This document shows, in pieces, positions 11,903 to 25,102 of a stretch of 64,000 nucleotides of DNA. The DNA lies in the NCBI GenBank assembly GCA_037783545.1, contig JBBELK010000326.1, positions 1,736,001-1,800,000 on the forward strand, given 5' to 3'. Origin of the DNA: Henricia sp. BOLD:AAB3569. Taxonomy: Eukaryota; Echinodermata; Asteroidea; Spinulosida; Echinasteridae. The translations under genes were made by a program, and so were the position numbers. Under the pieces are notes generated by a model. It was not told the DNA's origin. It was given only the letters and a program-made list of their open reading frames with translations, and did not search any database. Position 1 is the stretch's first letter; each line of letters begins with the position of its first letter.

Positions 11903-12404
11903 GTCGTTGATCAGCAGCAGCAAAGATTCCTCTGCAAGCTACTGGCAAAACACTGCGAGGAAACGTCTGTCGTGTCTTTGAAAAATTGGTAAATCTTTTT
12001 GTCTCGCGACAACAACCCAATTACTCATTGAAGTCTCATCTTTTTAGTTCTGTTCAATTTTATGTGGCTGATCCGTCACTTGTATTCCATAATTTCCACT
12101 TGAAACAAAACTACCCCAGCCTGCAGCTGCAAGAGTGAAAATTGCCAAACAGCATACCAGCGTCTATTTTGGGAAACGAAAGTCACATACGCTACTGAGC
12201 AAACTAGGGCCTCTTTTCCGAGCTAGATAGATTGTTCAAAATGTTTGCGGTTGCAAGAAAATACCCCACATCACGATGGTGGCCTATTTCTACACTAGAC
12301 CACACTCGTGCAGCTCGCAACTCTCTCTAATATAGAAGTATTTGAGGGCATACAAGATATTCACGAGCTCGGCGCACGGGTCTCTGCTTATTTACACAGT
12401 CGAG

Positions 12405-12476
12405 TCCCATATGGTCTAGTGGTTAGGATCCGGCGCTCTCACCGCCGTGGCCCGGGTTCAATTCCCGGTGTGGGAA
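12405..12476 (+). tRNA. tRNA-Glu(CTC), copy 22
   Basis: Consensus tRNA, taccag spacer with the ctgcTtattt leader. Confidence 0.96.
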
Positions 12477-12978
12477 GTCGTTGATCAGCAGCAGCAAAGA
12501 TTCCTCTGCAAGCTACTGGCAAAACACTGCGAGGAAACGTCTGTCGTGTCTTTGAAAAATTGGTAAATCTTTTTGTCTCGCGACAACAACCCAATTACTC
12601 ATTGAAGTCTCATCTTTTTAGTTCTGTTCAATTTTATGTGGCTGATCCGTCACTTGTATTCCATAATTTCCACTTGAAACAAAACTACCCCAGCCTGCAG
12701 CTGCAAGAGTGAAAATTGCCAAACAGCATACCAGCGTCTATTTTGGGAAACGAAAGTCACATACGCTACTGAGCAAACTAGGGCCTCTTTTCCGAGCTAG
12801 ATAGATTGTTCAAAATGTTTGCGGTTGCAAGAAAATACCCCACATCACGATGGTGGCCTATTTCTACACTAGACCACACTCGTGCAGCTCGCAACTCTCT
12901 CTAATATAGAAGTATTTGAGGGCATACAAGATATTCACGAGCTCGGCGCACGGGTCTCTGCTTATTTACACAGTCGAG

Positions 12979-13050
12979 TCCCATATGGTCTAGTGGTTAG
13001 GATCCGGCGCTCTCACCGCCGTGGCCCGGGTTCAATTCCCGGTGTGGGAA
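12979..13050 (+). tRNA. tRNA-Glu(CTC), copy 23
   Basis: Consensus tRNA, taccag spacer with the ctgcTtattt leader. First unit of an 11-unit block repeated from copy 34. Confidence 0.96.
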
Positions 13051-13552
13051 GTCGTTGATCAGCAGCAGCAAAGATTCCTCTGCAAGCTACTGGCAAAACA
13101 CTGCGAGGAAACGTCTGTCGTGTCTTTGAAAAATTGGTAAATCTTTTTGTCTCGCGACAACAACCCAATTACTCATTGAAGTCTCATCTTTTTAGTTCTG
13201 TTCAATTTTATGTGGCTGATCCGTCACTTGTATTCCATAATTTCCACTTGAAACAAAACTACCCCAGCCTGCAGCTGCAAGAGTGAAAATTGCCAAACAG
13301 CAGAACAGCGTCTATTTTGGGAAACGAAAGTCACATACGCTACTGAGCAAACTAGGGCCTCTTTTCCGAGCTAGATAGATTGTTCAAAATGTTTGCGGTT
13401 GCAAGAAAATACCCCACATCACGATGGTGGCCTATTTCTACACTAGACCACACTCGTGCAGCTCGCAACTCTCTCTAATATAGAAGTATTTGAGGGCATA
13501 CAAGATATTCACGAGCTCGGCGCACGGGTCTCTGCCTATTTACACAGTCGAG

Positions 13553-13624
13553 TCCCATATGGTCTAGTGGTTAGGATCCGGCGCTCTCACCGCCGTGGCC
13601 CGGGTTCAATTCCCGGTGTGGGAA
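13553..13624 (+). tRNA. tRNA-Glu(CTC), copy 24
   Basis: Consensus tRNA, gaacag spacer. Counterpart of copy 35. Confidence 0.96.
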
Positions 13625-14126
13625 GTCGTTGATCAGCAGCAGCAAAGATTCCTCTGCAAGCTACTGGCAAAACACTGCGAGGAAACGTCTGTCGTGTCTT
13701 TGAAAAATTGGTAAATCTTTTTGTCTCGCGACAACAACCCAATTACTCATTGAAGTCTCATCTTTTTAGTTCTGTTCAATTTTATGTGGCTGATCCGTCA
13801 CTTGTATTCCATAATTTCCACTTGAAACAAAACTACCCCAGCCTGCAGCTGCAAGAGTGAAAATTGCCAAACAGCAGACCAGCGTCTATTTTGGGAAACG
13901 AAAGTCACATACGCTACTGAGCAAACTAGGGCCTCTTTTCCGAGCTAGATAGATTGTTCAAAATGTTTGCGGTTGCAAGAAAATACCCCACATCACGATG
14001 GTGGCCTATTTCTACACTAGACCACACTCGTGCAGCTCGCAACTCTCTCTAATATAGAAGTATTTGAGGGCATACAAGATATTCACGAGCTCGGCGCACG
14101 GGTCTCTGCCTATTTACACAGTCGAG

Positions 14127-14198
14127 TCCCATATGGTCTAGTGGTTAGGATCCGGCGCTCTCACCGCCGTGGCCCGGGTTCAATTCCCGGTGTGGGAA
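14127..14198 (+). tRNA. tRNA-Glu(CTC), copy 25
   Basis: Consensus tRNA, gaccag spacer. Counterpart of copy 36. Confidence 0.96.
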
Positions 14199-14700
14199 GT
14201 CGTTGATCAGCAGCAGCAAAGATTCCTCTGCAAGCTACTGGCAAAACACTGCGAGGAAACGTCTGTCGTGTCTTTGAAAAATTGGTAAATCTTTTTGTCT
14301 CGCGACAACAACCCAATTACTCATTGAAGTCTCATCTTTTTAGTTCTGTTCAATTTTATGTGGCTGATCCGTCACTTGTATTCCATAATTTCCACTTGAA
14401 ACAAAACTACCCCAGCCTGCAGCTGCAAGAGTGAAAATTGCCAAACAGCAGACCAGCGTCTATTTTGGGAAACGAAAGTCACATACGCTACTGAGCAAAC
14501 TAGGGCCTCTTTTCCGAGCTAGATAGATTGTTCAAAATGTTTGCGGTTGCAAGAAAATACCCCACATCACGATGGTGGCCTATTTCTACACTAGACCACA
14601 CTCGTGCAGCTCGCAACTCTCTCTAATATAGAAGTATTTGAGGGCATACAAGATATTCACGAGCTCGGCGCACGGGTCTCTGCCTATTTACACAGTCGAG

Positions 14701-14772
14701 TCCCATATGGTCTAGTGGTTAGGATCCGGCGCTCTCACCGCCGTGGCCCGGGTTCAATTCCCGGTGTGGGAA
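14701..14772 (+). tRNA. tRNA-Glu(CTC), copy 26
   Basis: Consensus tRNA, gaccag spacer. Counterpart of copy 37. Confidence 0.96.
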
Positions 14773-15274
14773 GTCGTTGATCAGCAGCAGCAAAGATTCC
14801 TCTGCAAGCTACTGGCAAAACACTGCGAGGAAACGTCTGTCGTGTCTTTGAAAAATTGGTAAATCTTTTTGTCTCGCGACAACAACCCAATTACTCATTG
14901 AAGTCTCATCTTTTTAGTTCTGTTCAATTTTATGTGGCTGATCCGTCACTTGTATTCCATAATTTCCACTTGAAACAAAACTACCCCAGCCTGCAGCTGC
15001 AAGAGTGAAAATTGCCAAACAGCAGACCAGCGTCTATTTTGGGAAACGAAAGTCACATACGCTACTGAGCAAACTAGGGCCTCTTTTCCGAGCTAGATAG
15101 ATTGTTCAAAATGTTTGCGGTTGCAAGAAAATACCCCACATCACGATGGTGGCCTATTTCTACACTAGACCACACTCGTGCAGCTCGCAACTCTCTCTAA
15201 TATAGAAGTATTTGAGGGCATACAAGATATTCACGAGCTCGGCGCACGGGTCTCTGCTTATTTACACAGTCGAG

Positions 15275-15346
15275 TCCCATATGGTCTAGTGGTTAGGATC
15301 CGGCGCTCTCACCGCCGTGGCCCGGGTTCAATTCCCGGTGTGGGAA
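15275..15346 (+). tRNA. tRNA-Glu(CTC), copy 27
   Basis: Consensus tRNA, ctgcTtattt leader. Counterpart of copy 38. Confidence 0.96.
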
Positions 15347-15848
15347 GTCGTTGATCAGCAGCAGCAAAGATTCCTCTGCAAGCTACTGGCAAAACACTGC
15401 GAGGAAACGTCTGTCGTGTCTTTGAAAAATTGGTAAATCTTTTTGTCTCGCGACAACAACCCAATTACTCATTGAAGTCTCATCTTTTTAGTTCTGTTCA
15501 ATTTTATGTGGCTGATCCGTCACTTGTATTCCATAATTTCCACTTGAAACAAAACTACCCCAGCCTGCAGCTGCAAGAGTGAAAATTGCCAAACAGCAGA
15601 CCAGCGTCTATTTTGGGAAACGAAAGTCACATACGCTACTGAGCAAACTAGGGCCTCTTTTCCGAGCTAGATAGATTGTTCAAAATGTTTGCGGTTGCAA
15701 GAAAATACCCCACATCACGATGGTGGCCTATTTCTACACTAGACCACACTCGTGCAGCTCGCAACTCTCTCTAATATAGAAGTATTTGAGGGCATACAAG
15801 ATATTCACGAGCTCGGCGCACGGGTCTCTGCTTATTTACACAGTCGAG

Positions 15849-15920
15849 TCCCATATGGGCTAGTGGTTAGGATCCGGCGCTCTCACCGCCGTGGCCCGGG
15901 TTCAATTCCCGGTGTGGGAA
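15849..15920 (+). tRNA. tRNA-Glu(CTC), copy 28, T11G variant
   Basis: A-box T11G at 15859 with the ctgcTtattt leader. Counterpart of copy 39. Confidence 0.8.
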
Positions 15921-16422
15921 GTCGTTGATCAGCAGCAGCAAAGATTCCTCTGCAAGCTACTGGCAAAACACTGCGAGGAAACGTCTGTCGTGTCTTTGAA
16001 AAATTGGTAAATCTTTTTGTCTCGCGACAACAACCCAATTACTCATTGAAGTCTCATATTTTTAGTTCTGTTCAATTTTATGTGGCTGATCCGTCACTTG
16101 TATTCCATAATTTCCACTTGAAACAAAACTACCCCAGCCTGCAGCTGCAAGAGTGAAAATTGCCAAACAGCAGAACAGCGTCTATTTTGGGAAACGAAAG
16201 TCACATACGCTACTGAGCAAACTAGGGCCTCTTTTCCGAGCTAGATAGATTGTTCAAAATGTTTGCGGTTGCAAGAAAATACCCCACATCACGATGGTGG
16301 CCTATTTCTACACTAGACCACACTCGTGCAGCTCGCAACTCTCTCTAATATAGAAGTATTTGAGGGCATACAAGATATTCACGAGCTCGGCGCACGGGTC
16401 TCTGCCTATTTACACAGTCGAG

Positions 16423-16494
16423 TCCCATATGGTCTAGTGGTTAGGATCCGGCGCTCTCACCGCCGTGGCCCGGGTTCAATTCCCGGTGTGGGAA
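16423..16494 (+). tRNA. tRNA-Glu(CTC), copy 29
   Basis: Consensus tRNA, catAttttt/gaacag spacer. Counterpart of copy 40. Confidence 0.96.
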
Positions 16495-16996
16495 GTCGTT
16501 GATCAGCAGCAGCAAAGATTCCTCTGCAAGCTACTGGCAAAACACTGCGAGGAAACGTCTGTCGTGTCTTTGAAAAATTGGTAAATCTTTTTGTCTCGCG
16601 ACAACAACCCAATTACTCATTGAAGTCTCATCTTTTTAGTTCTGTTCAATTTTATGTGGCTGATCCGTCACTTGTATTCCATAATTTCCACTTGAAACAA
16701 AACTACCCCAGCCTGCAGCTGCAAGAGTGAAAATTGCCAAACAGCATACCAGCGTCTATTTTGGGAAACGAAAGTCACATACGCTACTGAGCAAACTAGG
16801 GCCTCTTTTCCGAGCTAGATAGATTGTTCAAAATGTTTGCGGTTGCAAGAAAATACCCCACATCACGATGGTGGCCTATTTCTACACTAGACCACACTCG
16901 TGCAGCTCGCAACTCTCTCTAATATAGAAGTATTTGAGGGCATACAAGATATTCACGAGCTCGGCGCACGGGTCTCTGCTTATTTACACAGTCGAG

Positions 16997-17068
16997 TCCC
17001 ATATGGTCTAGTGGTTAGGATCCGGCGCTCTCACCGCCGTGGCCCGGGTTCAATTCCCGGTGTGGGAA
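16997..17068 (+). tRNA. tRNA-Glu(CTC), copy 30
   Basis: Consensus tRNA, taccag spacer with ctgcTtattt. Counterpart of copy 41. Confidence 0.96.
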
Positions 17069-17570
17069 GTCGTTGATCAGCAGCAGCAAAGATTCCTCTG
17101 CAAGCTACTGGCAAAACACTGCGAGGAAACGTCTGTCGTGTCTTTGAAAAATTGGTAAATCTTTTTGTCTCGCGACAACAACCCAATTACTCATTGAAGT
17201 CTCATCTTTTTAGTTCTGTTCAATTTTATGTGGCTGATCCGTCACTTGTATTCCATAATTTCCACTTGAAACAAAACTACCCCAGCCTGCAGCTGCAAGA
17301 GTGAAAATTGCCAAACAGCAGAACAGCGTCTATTTTGGGAAACGAAAGTCACATACGCTACTGAGCAAACTAGGGCCTCTTTTCCGAGCTAGATAGATTG
17401 TTCAAAATGTTTGCGGTTGCAAGAAAATACCCCACATCACGATGGTGGCCTATTTCTACACTAGACCACACTCGTGCAGCTCGCAACTCTCTCTAATATA
17501 GAAGTATTTGAGGGCATACAAGATATTCACGAGCTCGGCGCACGGGTCTCTGCCTATTTACACAGTCGAG

Positions 17571-17642
17571 TCCCATATGGTCTAGTGGTTAGGATCCGGC
17601 GCTCTCACCGCCGTGGCCCGGGTTCAATTCCCGGTGTGGGAA
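17571..17642 (+). tRNA. tRNA-Glu(CTC), copy 31
   Basis: Consensus tRNA, gaacag spacer. Counterpart of copy 42. Confidence 0.96.
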
Positions 17643-18144
17643 GTCGTTGATCAGCAGCAGCAAAGATTCCTCTGCAAGCTACTGGCAAAACACTGCGAGG
17701 AAACGTCTGTCGTGTCTTTGAAAAATTGGTAAATCTTTTTGTCTCGCGACAACAACCCAATTACTCATTGAAGTCTCATCTTTTTAGTTCTGTTCAATTT
17801 TATGTGGCTGATCCGTCACTTGTATTCCATAATTTCCACTTGAAACAAAACTACCCCAGCCTGCAGCTGCAAGAGTGAAAATTGCCAAACAGCAGACCAG
17901 CGTCTATTTTGGGAAACGAAAGTCACATACGCTACTGAGCAAACTAGGGCCTCTTTTCCGAGCTAGATAGATTGTTCAAAATGTTTGCTGTTGCAAGAAA
18001 ATACCCCACATCACGATGGTGGCCTATTTCTACACTAGACCACACTCGTGCAGCTCGCAACTCTCTCTAATATAGAAGTATTTGAGGGCATACAAGATAT
18101 TCACGAGCTCGGCGCACGGGTCTCTGCCTATTTACACAGTCGAG

Positions 18145-18216
18145 TCCCATATGGTCTAGTGGTTAGGATCCGGCGCTCTCACCGCCGTGGCCCGGGTTCA
18201 ATTCCCGGTGTGGGAA
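18145..18216 (+). tRNA. tRNA-Glu(CTC), copy 32
   Basis: Consensus tRNA. First occurrence of the tttgcTgtt spacer variant. Counterpart of copy 43. Confidence 0.96.
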
Positions 18217-18717
18217 GTCGTTGATCAGCAGCAGCAAAGATTCCTCTGCAAGCTACTGGCAAAACACTGCGAGGAAACGTCTGTCGTGTCTTTGAAAAAT
18301 TGGTAAATCTTTTTGTCTCGCGACAACAACCCAATTACTCATTGAAGTCTCATCTTTTTAGTTCTGTTCATTTTATGTGGCTGATCCGTCACTTGTATTC
18401 CATAATTTCCACTTGAAACAAAACTACCCCAGCCTGCAGCTGCAAGAGTGAAAATTGCCAAACAGCAGACCAGCGTCTATTTTGGGAAACGAAAGTCACA
18501 TACGCTACTGAGCAAACTAGGGCCTCTTTTCCGAGCTAGATAGATTGTTCAAAATGTTTGCTGTTGCAAGAAAATACCCCACATCACGATGGTGGCCTAT
18601 TTCTACACTAGACCACACTCGTGCAGCTCGCAACTCTCTCTAATATAGAAGTATTTGAGGGCATACAAGATATTCACGAGCTCGGCGCACGGGTCTCTGC
18701 CTATTTACACAGTCGAG

Positions 18718-18789
18718 TCCCATATGGTCTAGTGGTTAGGATCCGGCGCTCTCACCGCCGTGGCCCGGGTTCAATTCCCGGTGTGGGAA
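18718..18789 (+). tRNA. tRNA-Glu(CTC), copy 33
   Basis: Consensus tRNA at 573-bp spacing. The spacer has a 1-bp loss (ttcatttta) plus tttgcTgtt. Counterpart of copy 44. Confidence 0.96.
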
Positions 18790-19291
18790 GTCGTTGATCA
18801 GCAGCAGCAAAGATTCCTCTGCAAGCTACTGGCAAAACACTGCGAGGAAACGTCTGTCGTGTCTTTGAAAAATTGGTAAATCTTTTTGTCTCGCGACAAC
18901 AACCCAATTACTCATTGAAGTCTCATCTTTTTAGTTCTGTTCAATTTTATGTGGCTGATCCGTCACTTGTATTCCATAATTTCCACTTGAAACAAAACTA
19001 CCCCAGCCTGCAGCTGCAAGAGTGAAAATTGCCAAACAGCATACCAGCGTCTATTTTGGGAAACGAAAGTCACATACGCTACTGAGCAAACTAGGGCCTC
19101 TTTTCCGAGCTAGATAGATTGTTCAAAATGTTTGCGGTTGCAAGAAAATACCCCACATCACGATGGTGGCCTATTTCTACACTAGACCACACTCGTGCAG
19201 CTCGCAACTCTCTCTAATATAGAAGTATTTGAGGGCATACAAGATATTCACGAGCTCGGCGCACGGGTCTCTGCTTATTTACACAGTCGAG

Positions 19292-19363
19292 TCCCATATG
19301 GTCTAGTGGTTAGGATCCGGCGCTCTCACCGCCGTGGCCCGGGTTCAATTCCCGGTGTGGGAA
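19292..19363 (+). tRNA. tRNA-Glu(CTC), copy 34
   Basis: Consensus tRNA, taccag spacer with ctgcTtattt. Opens the second 11-unit block, offset 6313 from copy 23. Confidence 0.96.
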
Positions 19364-19865
19364 GTCGTTGATCAGCAGCAGCAAAGATTCCTCTGCAAGC
19401 TACTGGCAAAACACTGCGAGGAAACGTCTGTCGTGTCTTTGAAAAATTGGTAAATCTTTTTGTCTCGCGACAACAACCCAATTACTCATTGAAGTCTCAT
19501 CTTTTTAGTTCTGTTCAATTTTATGTGGCTGATCCGTCACTTGTATTCCATAATTTCCACTTGAAACAAAACTACCCCAGCCTGCAGCTGCAAGAGTGAA
19601 AATTGCCAAACAGCAGAACAGCGTCTATTTTGGGAAACGAAAGTCACATACGCTACTGAGCAAACTAGGGCCTCTTTTCCGAGCTAGATAGATTGTTCAA
19701 AATGTTTGCGGTTGCAAGAAAATACCCCACATCACGATGGTGGCCTATTTCTACACTAGACCACACTCGTGCAGCTCGCAACTCTCTCTAATATAGAAGT
19801 ATTTGAGGGCATACAAGATATTCACGAGCTCGGCGCACGGGTCTCTGCCTATTTACACAGTCGAG

Positions 19866-19937
19866 TCCCATATGGTCTAGTGGTTAGGATCCGGCGCTCT
19901 CACCGCCGTGGCCCGGGTTCAATTCCCGGTGTGGGAA
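19866..19937 (+). tRNA. tRNA-Glu(CTC), copy 35
   Basis: Consensus tRNA, gaacag spacer. Confidence 0.96.
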
Positions 19938-20439
19938 GTCGTTGATCAGCAGCAGCAAAGATTCCTCTGCAAGCTACTGGCAAAACACTGCGAGGAAACG
20001 TCTGTCGTGTCTTTGAAAAATTGGTAAATCTTTTTGTCTCGCGACAACAACCCAATTACTCATTGAAGTCTCATCTTTTTAGTTCTGTTCAATTTTATGT
20101 GGCTGATCCGTCACTTGTATTCCATAATTTCCACTTGAAACAAAACTACCCCAGCCTGCAGCTGCAAGAGTGAAAATTGCCAAACAGCAGACCAGCGTCT
20201 ATTTTGGGAAACGAAAGTCACATACGCTACTGAGCAAACTAGGGCCTCTTTTCCGAGCTAGATAGATTGTTCAAAATGTTTGCGGTTGCAAGAAAATACC
20301 CCACATCACGATGGTGGCCTATTTCTACACTAGACCACACTCGTGCAGCTCGCAACTCTCTCTAATATAGAAGTATTTGAGGGCATACAAGATATTCACG
20401 AGCTCGGCGCACGGGTCTCTGCCTATTTACACAGTCGAG

Positions 20440-20511
20440 TCCCATATGGTCTAGTGGTTAGGATCCGGCGCTCTCACCGCCGTGGCCCGGGTTCAATTCC
20501 CGGTGTGGGAA
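20440..20511 (+). tRNA. tRNA-Glu(CTC), copy 36
   Basis: Consensus tRNA, gaccag spacer. Confidence 0.96.
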
Positions 20512-21013
20512 GTCGTTGATCAGCAGCAGCAAAGATTCCTCTGCAAGCTACTGGCAAAACACTGCGAGGAAACGTCTGTCGTGTCTTTGAAAAATTGGTA
20601 AATCTTTTTGTCTCGCGACAACAACCCAATTACTCATTGAAGTCTCATCTTTTTAGTTCTGTTCAATTTTATGTGGCTGATCCGTCACTTGTATTCCATA
20701 ATTTCCACTTGAAACAAAACTACCCCAGCCTGCAGCTGCAAGAGTGAAAATTGCCAAACAGCAGACCAGCGTCTATTTTGGGAAACGAAAGTCACATACG
20801 CTACTGAGCAAACTAGGGCCTCTTTTCCGAGCTAGATAGATTGTTCAAAATGTTTGCGGTTGCAAGAAAATACCCCACATCACGATGGTGGCCTATTTCT
20901 ACACTAGACCACACTCGTGCAGCTCGCAACTCTCTCTAATATAGAAGTATTTGAGGGCATACAAGATATTCACGAGCTCGGCGCACGGGTCTCTGCCTAT
21001 TTACACAGTCGAG

Positions 21014-21085
21014 TCCCATATGGTCTAGTGGTTAGGATCCGGCGCTCTCACCGCCGTGGCCCGGGTTCAATTCCCGGTGTGGGAA
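21014..21085 (+). tRNA. tRNA-Glu(CTC), copy 37
   Basis: Consensus tRNA, gaccag spacer. Confidence 0.96.
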
Positions 21086-21587
21086 GTCGTTGATCAGCAG
21101 CAGCAAAGATTCCTCTGCAAGCTACTGGCAAAACACTGCGAGGAAACGTCTGTCGTGTCTTTGAAAAATTGGTAAATCTTTTTGTCTCGCGACAACAACC
21201 CAATTACTCATTGAAGTCTCATCTTTTTAGTTCTGTTCAATTTTATGTGGCTGATCCGTCACTTGTATTCCATAATTTCCACTTGAAACAAAACTACCCC
21301 AGCCTGCAGCTGCAAGAGTGAAAATTGCCAAACAGCAGACCAGCGTCTATTTTGGGAAACGAAAGTCACATACGCTACTGAGCAAACTAGGGCCTCTTTT
21401 CCGAGCTAGATAGATTGTTCAAAATGTTTGCGGTTGCAAGAAAATACCCCACATCACGATGGTGGCCTATTTCTACACTAGACCACACTCGTGCAGCTCG
21501 CAACTCTCTCTAATATAGAAGTATTTGAGGGCATACAAGATATTCACGAGCTCGGCGCACGGGTCTCTGCTTATTTACACAGTCGAG

Positions 21588-21659
21588 TCCCATATGGTCT
21601 AGTGGTTAGGATCCGGCGCTCTCACCGCCGTGGCCCGGGTTCAATTCCCGGTGTGGGAA
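21588..21659 (+). tRNA. tRNA-Glu(CTC), copy 38
   Basis: Consensus tRNA, ctgcTtattt leader. Confidence 0.96.
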
Positions 21660-22161
21660 GTCGTTGATCAGCAGCAGCAAAGATTCCTCTGCAAGCTACT
21701 GGCAAAACACTGCGAGGAAACGTCTGTCGTGTCTTTGAAAAATTGGTAAATCTTTTTGTCTCGCGACAACAACCCAATTACTCATTGAAGTCTCATCTTT
21801 TTAGTTCTGTTCAATTTTATGTGGCTGATCCGTCACTTGTATTCCATAATTTCCACTTGAAACAAAACTACCCCAGCCTGCAGCTGCAAGAGTGAAAATT
21901 GCCAAACAGCAGACCAGCGTCTATTTTGGGAAACGAAAGTCACATACGCTACTGAGCAAACTAGGGCCTCTTTTCCGAGCTAGATAGATTGTTCAAAATG
22001 TTTGCGGTTGCAAGAAAATACCCCACATCACGATGGTGGCCTATTTCTACACTAGACCACACTCGTGCAGCTCGCAACTCTCTCTAATATAGAAGTATTT
22101 GAGGGCATACAAGATATTCACGAGCTCGGCGCACGGGTCTCTGCTTATTTACACAGTCGAG

Positions 22162-22233
22162 TCCCATATGGGCTAGTGGTTAGGATCCGGCGCTCTCACC
22201 GCCGTGGCCCGGGTTCAATTCCCGGTGTGGGAA
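22162..22233 (+). tRNA. tRNA-Glu(CTC), copy 39, T11G variant
   Basis: A-box T11G at 22172 with the ctgcTtattt leader. Confidence 0.8.
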
Positions 22234-22735
22234 GTCGTTGATCAGCAGCAGCAAAGATTCCTCTGCAAGCTACTGGCAAAACACTGCGAGGAAACGTCTG
22301 TCGTGTCTTTGAAAAATTGGTAAATCTTTTTGTCTCGCGACAACAACCCAATTACTCATTGAAGTCTCATATTTTTAGTTCTGTTCAATTTTATGTGGCT
22401 GATCCGTCACTTGTATTCCATAATTTCCACTTGAAACAAAACTACCCCAGCCTGCAGCTGCAAGAGTGAAAATTGCCAAACAGCAGAACAGCGTCTATTT
22501 TGGGAAACGAAAGTCACATACGCTACTGAGCAAACTAGGGCCTCTTTTCCGAGCTAGATAGATTGTTCAAAATGTTTGCGGTTGCAAGAAAATACCCCAC
22601 ATCACGATGGTGGCCTATTTCTACACTAGACCACACTCGTGCAGCTCGCAACTCTCTCTAATATAGAAGTATTTGAGGGCATACAAGATATTCACGAGCT
22701 CGGCGCACGGGTCTCTGCCTATTTACACAGTCGAG

Positions 22736-22807
22736 TCCCATATGGTCTAGTGGTTAGGATCCGGCGCTCTCACCGCCGTGGCCCGGGTTCAATTCCCGGT
22801 GTGGGAA
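22736..22807 (+). tRNA. tRNA-Glu(CTC), copy 40
   Basis: Consensus tRNA, catAttttt/gaacag spacer directly after a T11G unit, as in copies 18, 21 and 29. Confidence 0.96.
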
Positions 22808-23309
22808 GTCGTTGATCAGCAGCAGCAAAGATTCCTCTGCAAGCTACTGGCAAAACACTGCGAGGAAACGTCTGTCGTGTCTTTGAAAAATTGGTAAATC
22901 TTTTTGTCTCGCGACAACAACCCAATTACTCATTGAAGTCTCATCTTTTTAGTTCTGTTCAATTTTATGTGGCTGATCCGTCACTTGTATTCCATAATTT
23001 CCACTTGAAACAAAACTACCCCAGCCTGCAGCTGCAAGAGTGAAAATTGCCAAACAGCATACCAGCGTCTATTTTGGGAAACGAAAGTCACATACGCTAC
23101 TGAGCAAACTAGGGCCTCTTTTCCGAGCTAGATAGATTGTTCAAAATGTTTGCGGTTGCAAGAAAATACCCCACATCACGATGGTGGCCTATTTCTACAC
23201 TAGACCACACTCGTGCAGCTCGCAACTCTCTCTAATATAGAAGTATTTGAGGGCATACAAGATATTCACGAGCTCGGCGCACGGGTCTCTGCTTATTTAC
23301 ACAGTCGAG

Positions 23310-23381
23310 TCCCATATGGTCTAGTGGTTAGGATCCGGCGCTCTCACCGCCGTGGCCCGGGTTCAATTCCCGGTGTGGGAA
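23310..23381 (+). tRNA. tRNA-Glu(CTC), copy 41
   Basis: Consensus tRNA, taccag spacer with ctgcTtattt. Confidence 0.96.
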
Positions 23382-23883
23382 GTCGTTGATCAGCAGCAGC
23401 AAAGATTCCTCTGCAAGCTACTGGCAAAACACTGCGAGGAAACGTCTGTCGTGTCTTTGAAAAATTGGTAAATCTTTTTGTCTCGCGACAACAACCCAAT
23501 TACTCATTGAAGTCTCATCTTTTTAGTTCTGTTCAATTTTATGTGGCTGATCCGTCACTTGTATTCCATAATTTCCACTTGAAACAAAACTACCCCAGCC
23601 TGCAGCTGCAAGAGTGAAAATTGCCAAACAGCAGAACAGCGTCTATTTTGGGAAACGAAAGTCACATACGCTACTGAGCAAACTAGGGCCTCTTTTCCGA
23701 GCTAGATAGATTGTTCAAAATGTTTGCGGTTGCAAGAAAATACCCCACATCACGATGGTGGCCTATTTCTACACTAGACCACACTCGTGCAGCTCGCAAC
23801 TCTCTCTAATATAGAAGTATTTGAGGGCATACAAGATATTCACGAGCTCGGCGCACGGGTCTCTGCCTATTTACACAGTCGAG

Positions 23884-23955
23884 TCCCATATGGTCTAGTG
23901 GTTAGGATCCGGCGCTCTCACCGCCGTGGCCCGGGTTCAATTCCCGGTGTGGGAA
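23884..23955 (+). tRNA. tRNA-Glu(CTC), copy 42
   Basis: Consensus tRNA, gaacag spacer. Confidence 0.96.
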
Positions 23956-24457
23956 GTCGTTGATCAGCAGCAGCAAAGATTCCTCTGCAAGCTACTGGCA
24001 AAACACTGCGAGGAAACGTCTGTCGTGTCTTTGAAAAATTGGTAAATCTTTTTGTCTCGCGACAACAACCCAATTACTCATTGAAGTCTCATCTTTTTAG
24101 TTCTGTTCAATTTTATGTGGCTGATCCGTCACTTGTATTCCATAATTTCCACTTGAAACAAAACTACCCCAGCCTGCAGCTGCAAGAGTGAAAATTGCCA
24201 AACAGCAGACCAGCGTCTATTTTGGGAAACGAAAGTCACATACGCTACTGAGCAAACTAGGGCCTCTTTTCCGAGCTAGATAGATTGTTCAAAATGTTTG
24301 CTGTTGCAAGAAAATACCCCACATCACGATGGTGGCCTATTTCTACACTAGACCACACTCGTGCAGCTCGCAACTCTCTCTAATATAGAAGTATTTGAGG
24401 GCATACAAGATATTCACGAGCTCGGCGCACGGGTCTCTGCCTATTTACACAGTCGAG

Positions 24458-24529
24458 TCCCATATGGTCTAGTGGTTAGGATCCGGCGCTCTCACCGCCG
24501 TGGCCCGGGTTCAATTCCCGGTGTGGGAA
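24458..24529 (+). tRNA. tRNA-Glu(CTC), copy 43
   Basis: Consensus tRNA, tttgcTgtt spacer. Confidence 0.96.
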
Positions 24530-25030
24530 GTCGTTGATCAGCAGCAGCAAAGATTCCTCTGCAAGCTACTGGCAAAACACTGCGAGGAAACGTCTGTCGT
24601 GTCTTTGAAAAATTGGTAAATCTTTTTGTCTCGCGACAACAACCCAATTACTCATTGAAGTCTCATCTTTTTAGTTCTGTTCATTTTATGTGGCTGATCC
24701 GTCACTTGTATTCCATAATTTCCACTTGAAACAAAACTACCCCAGCCTGCAGCTGCAAGAGTGAAAATTGCCAAACAGCAGACCAGCGTCTATTTTGGGA
24801 AACGAAAGTCACATACGCTACTGAGCAAACTAGGGCCTCTTTTCCGAGCTAGATAGATTGTTCAAAATGTTTGCTGTTGCAAGAAAATACCCCACATCAC
24901 GATGGTGGCCTATTTCTACACTAGACCACACTCGTGCAGCTCGCAACTCTCTCTAATATAGAAGTATTTGAGGGCATACAAGATATTCACGAGCTCGGCG
25001 CACGGGTCTCTGCCTATTTACACAGTCGAG

Positions 25031-25102
25031 TCCCATATGGTCTAGTGGTTAGGATCCGGCGCTCTCACCGCCGTGGCCCGGGTTCAATTCCCGGTGTGGG
25101 AA
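25031..25102 (+). tRNA. tRNA-Glu(CTC), copy 44
   Basis: Consensus tRNA with the ttcatttta 1-bp loss and tttgcTgtt. Ends the second 11-unit block and opens a duplicated 4-unit block. Confidence 0.96.

Larger units (their letters stand above)
8961..12404 (+). repeat. Trimer duplicated in tandem, period 1722 bp
   Basis: Copies 16-18 and 19-21 share the same marker order: ctgcTtattt, then T11G, then catAttttt/gaacag/cacAaacgc. Confidence 0.85.
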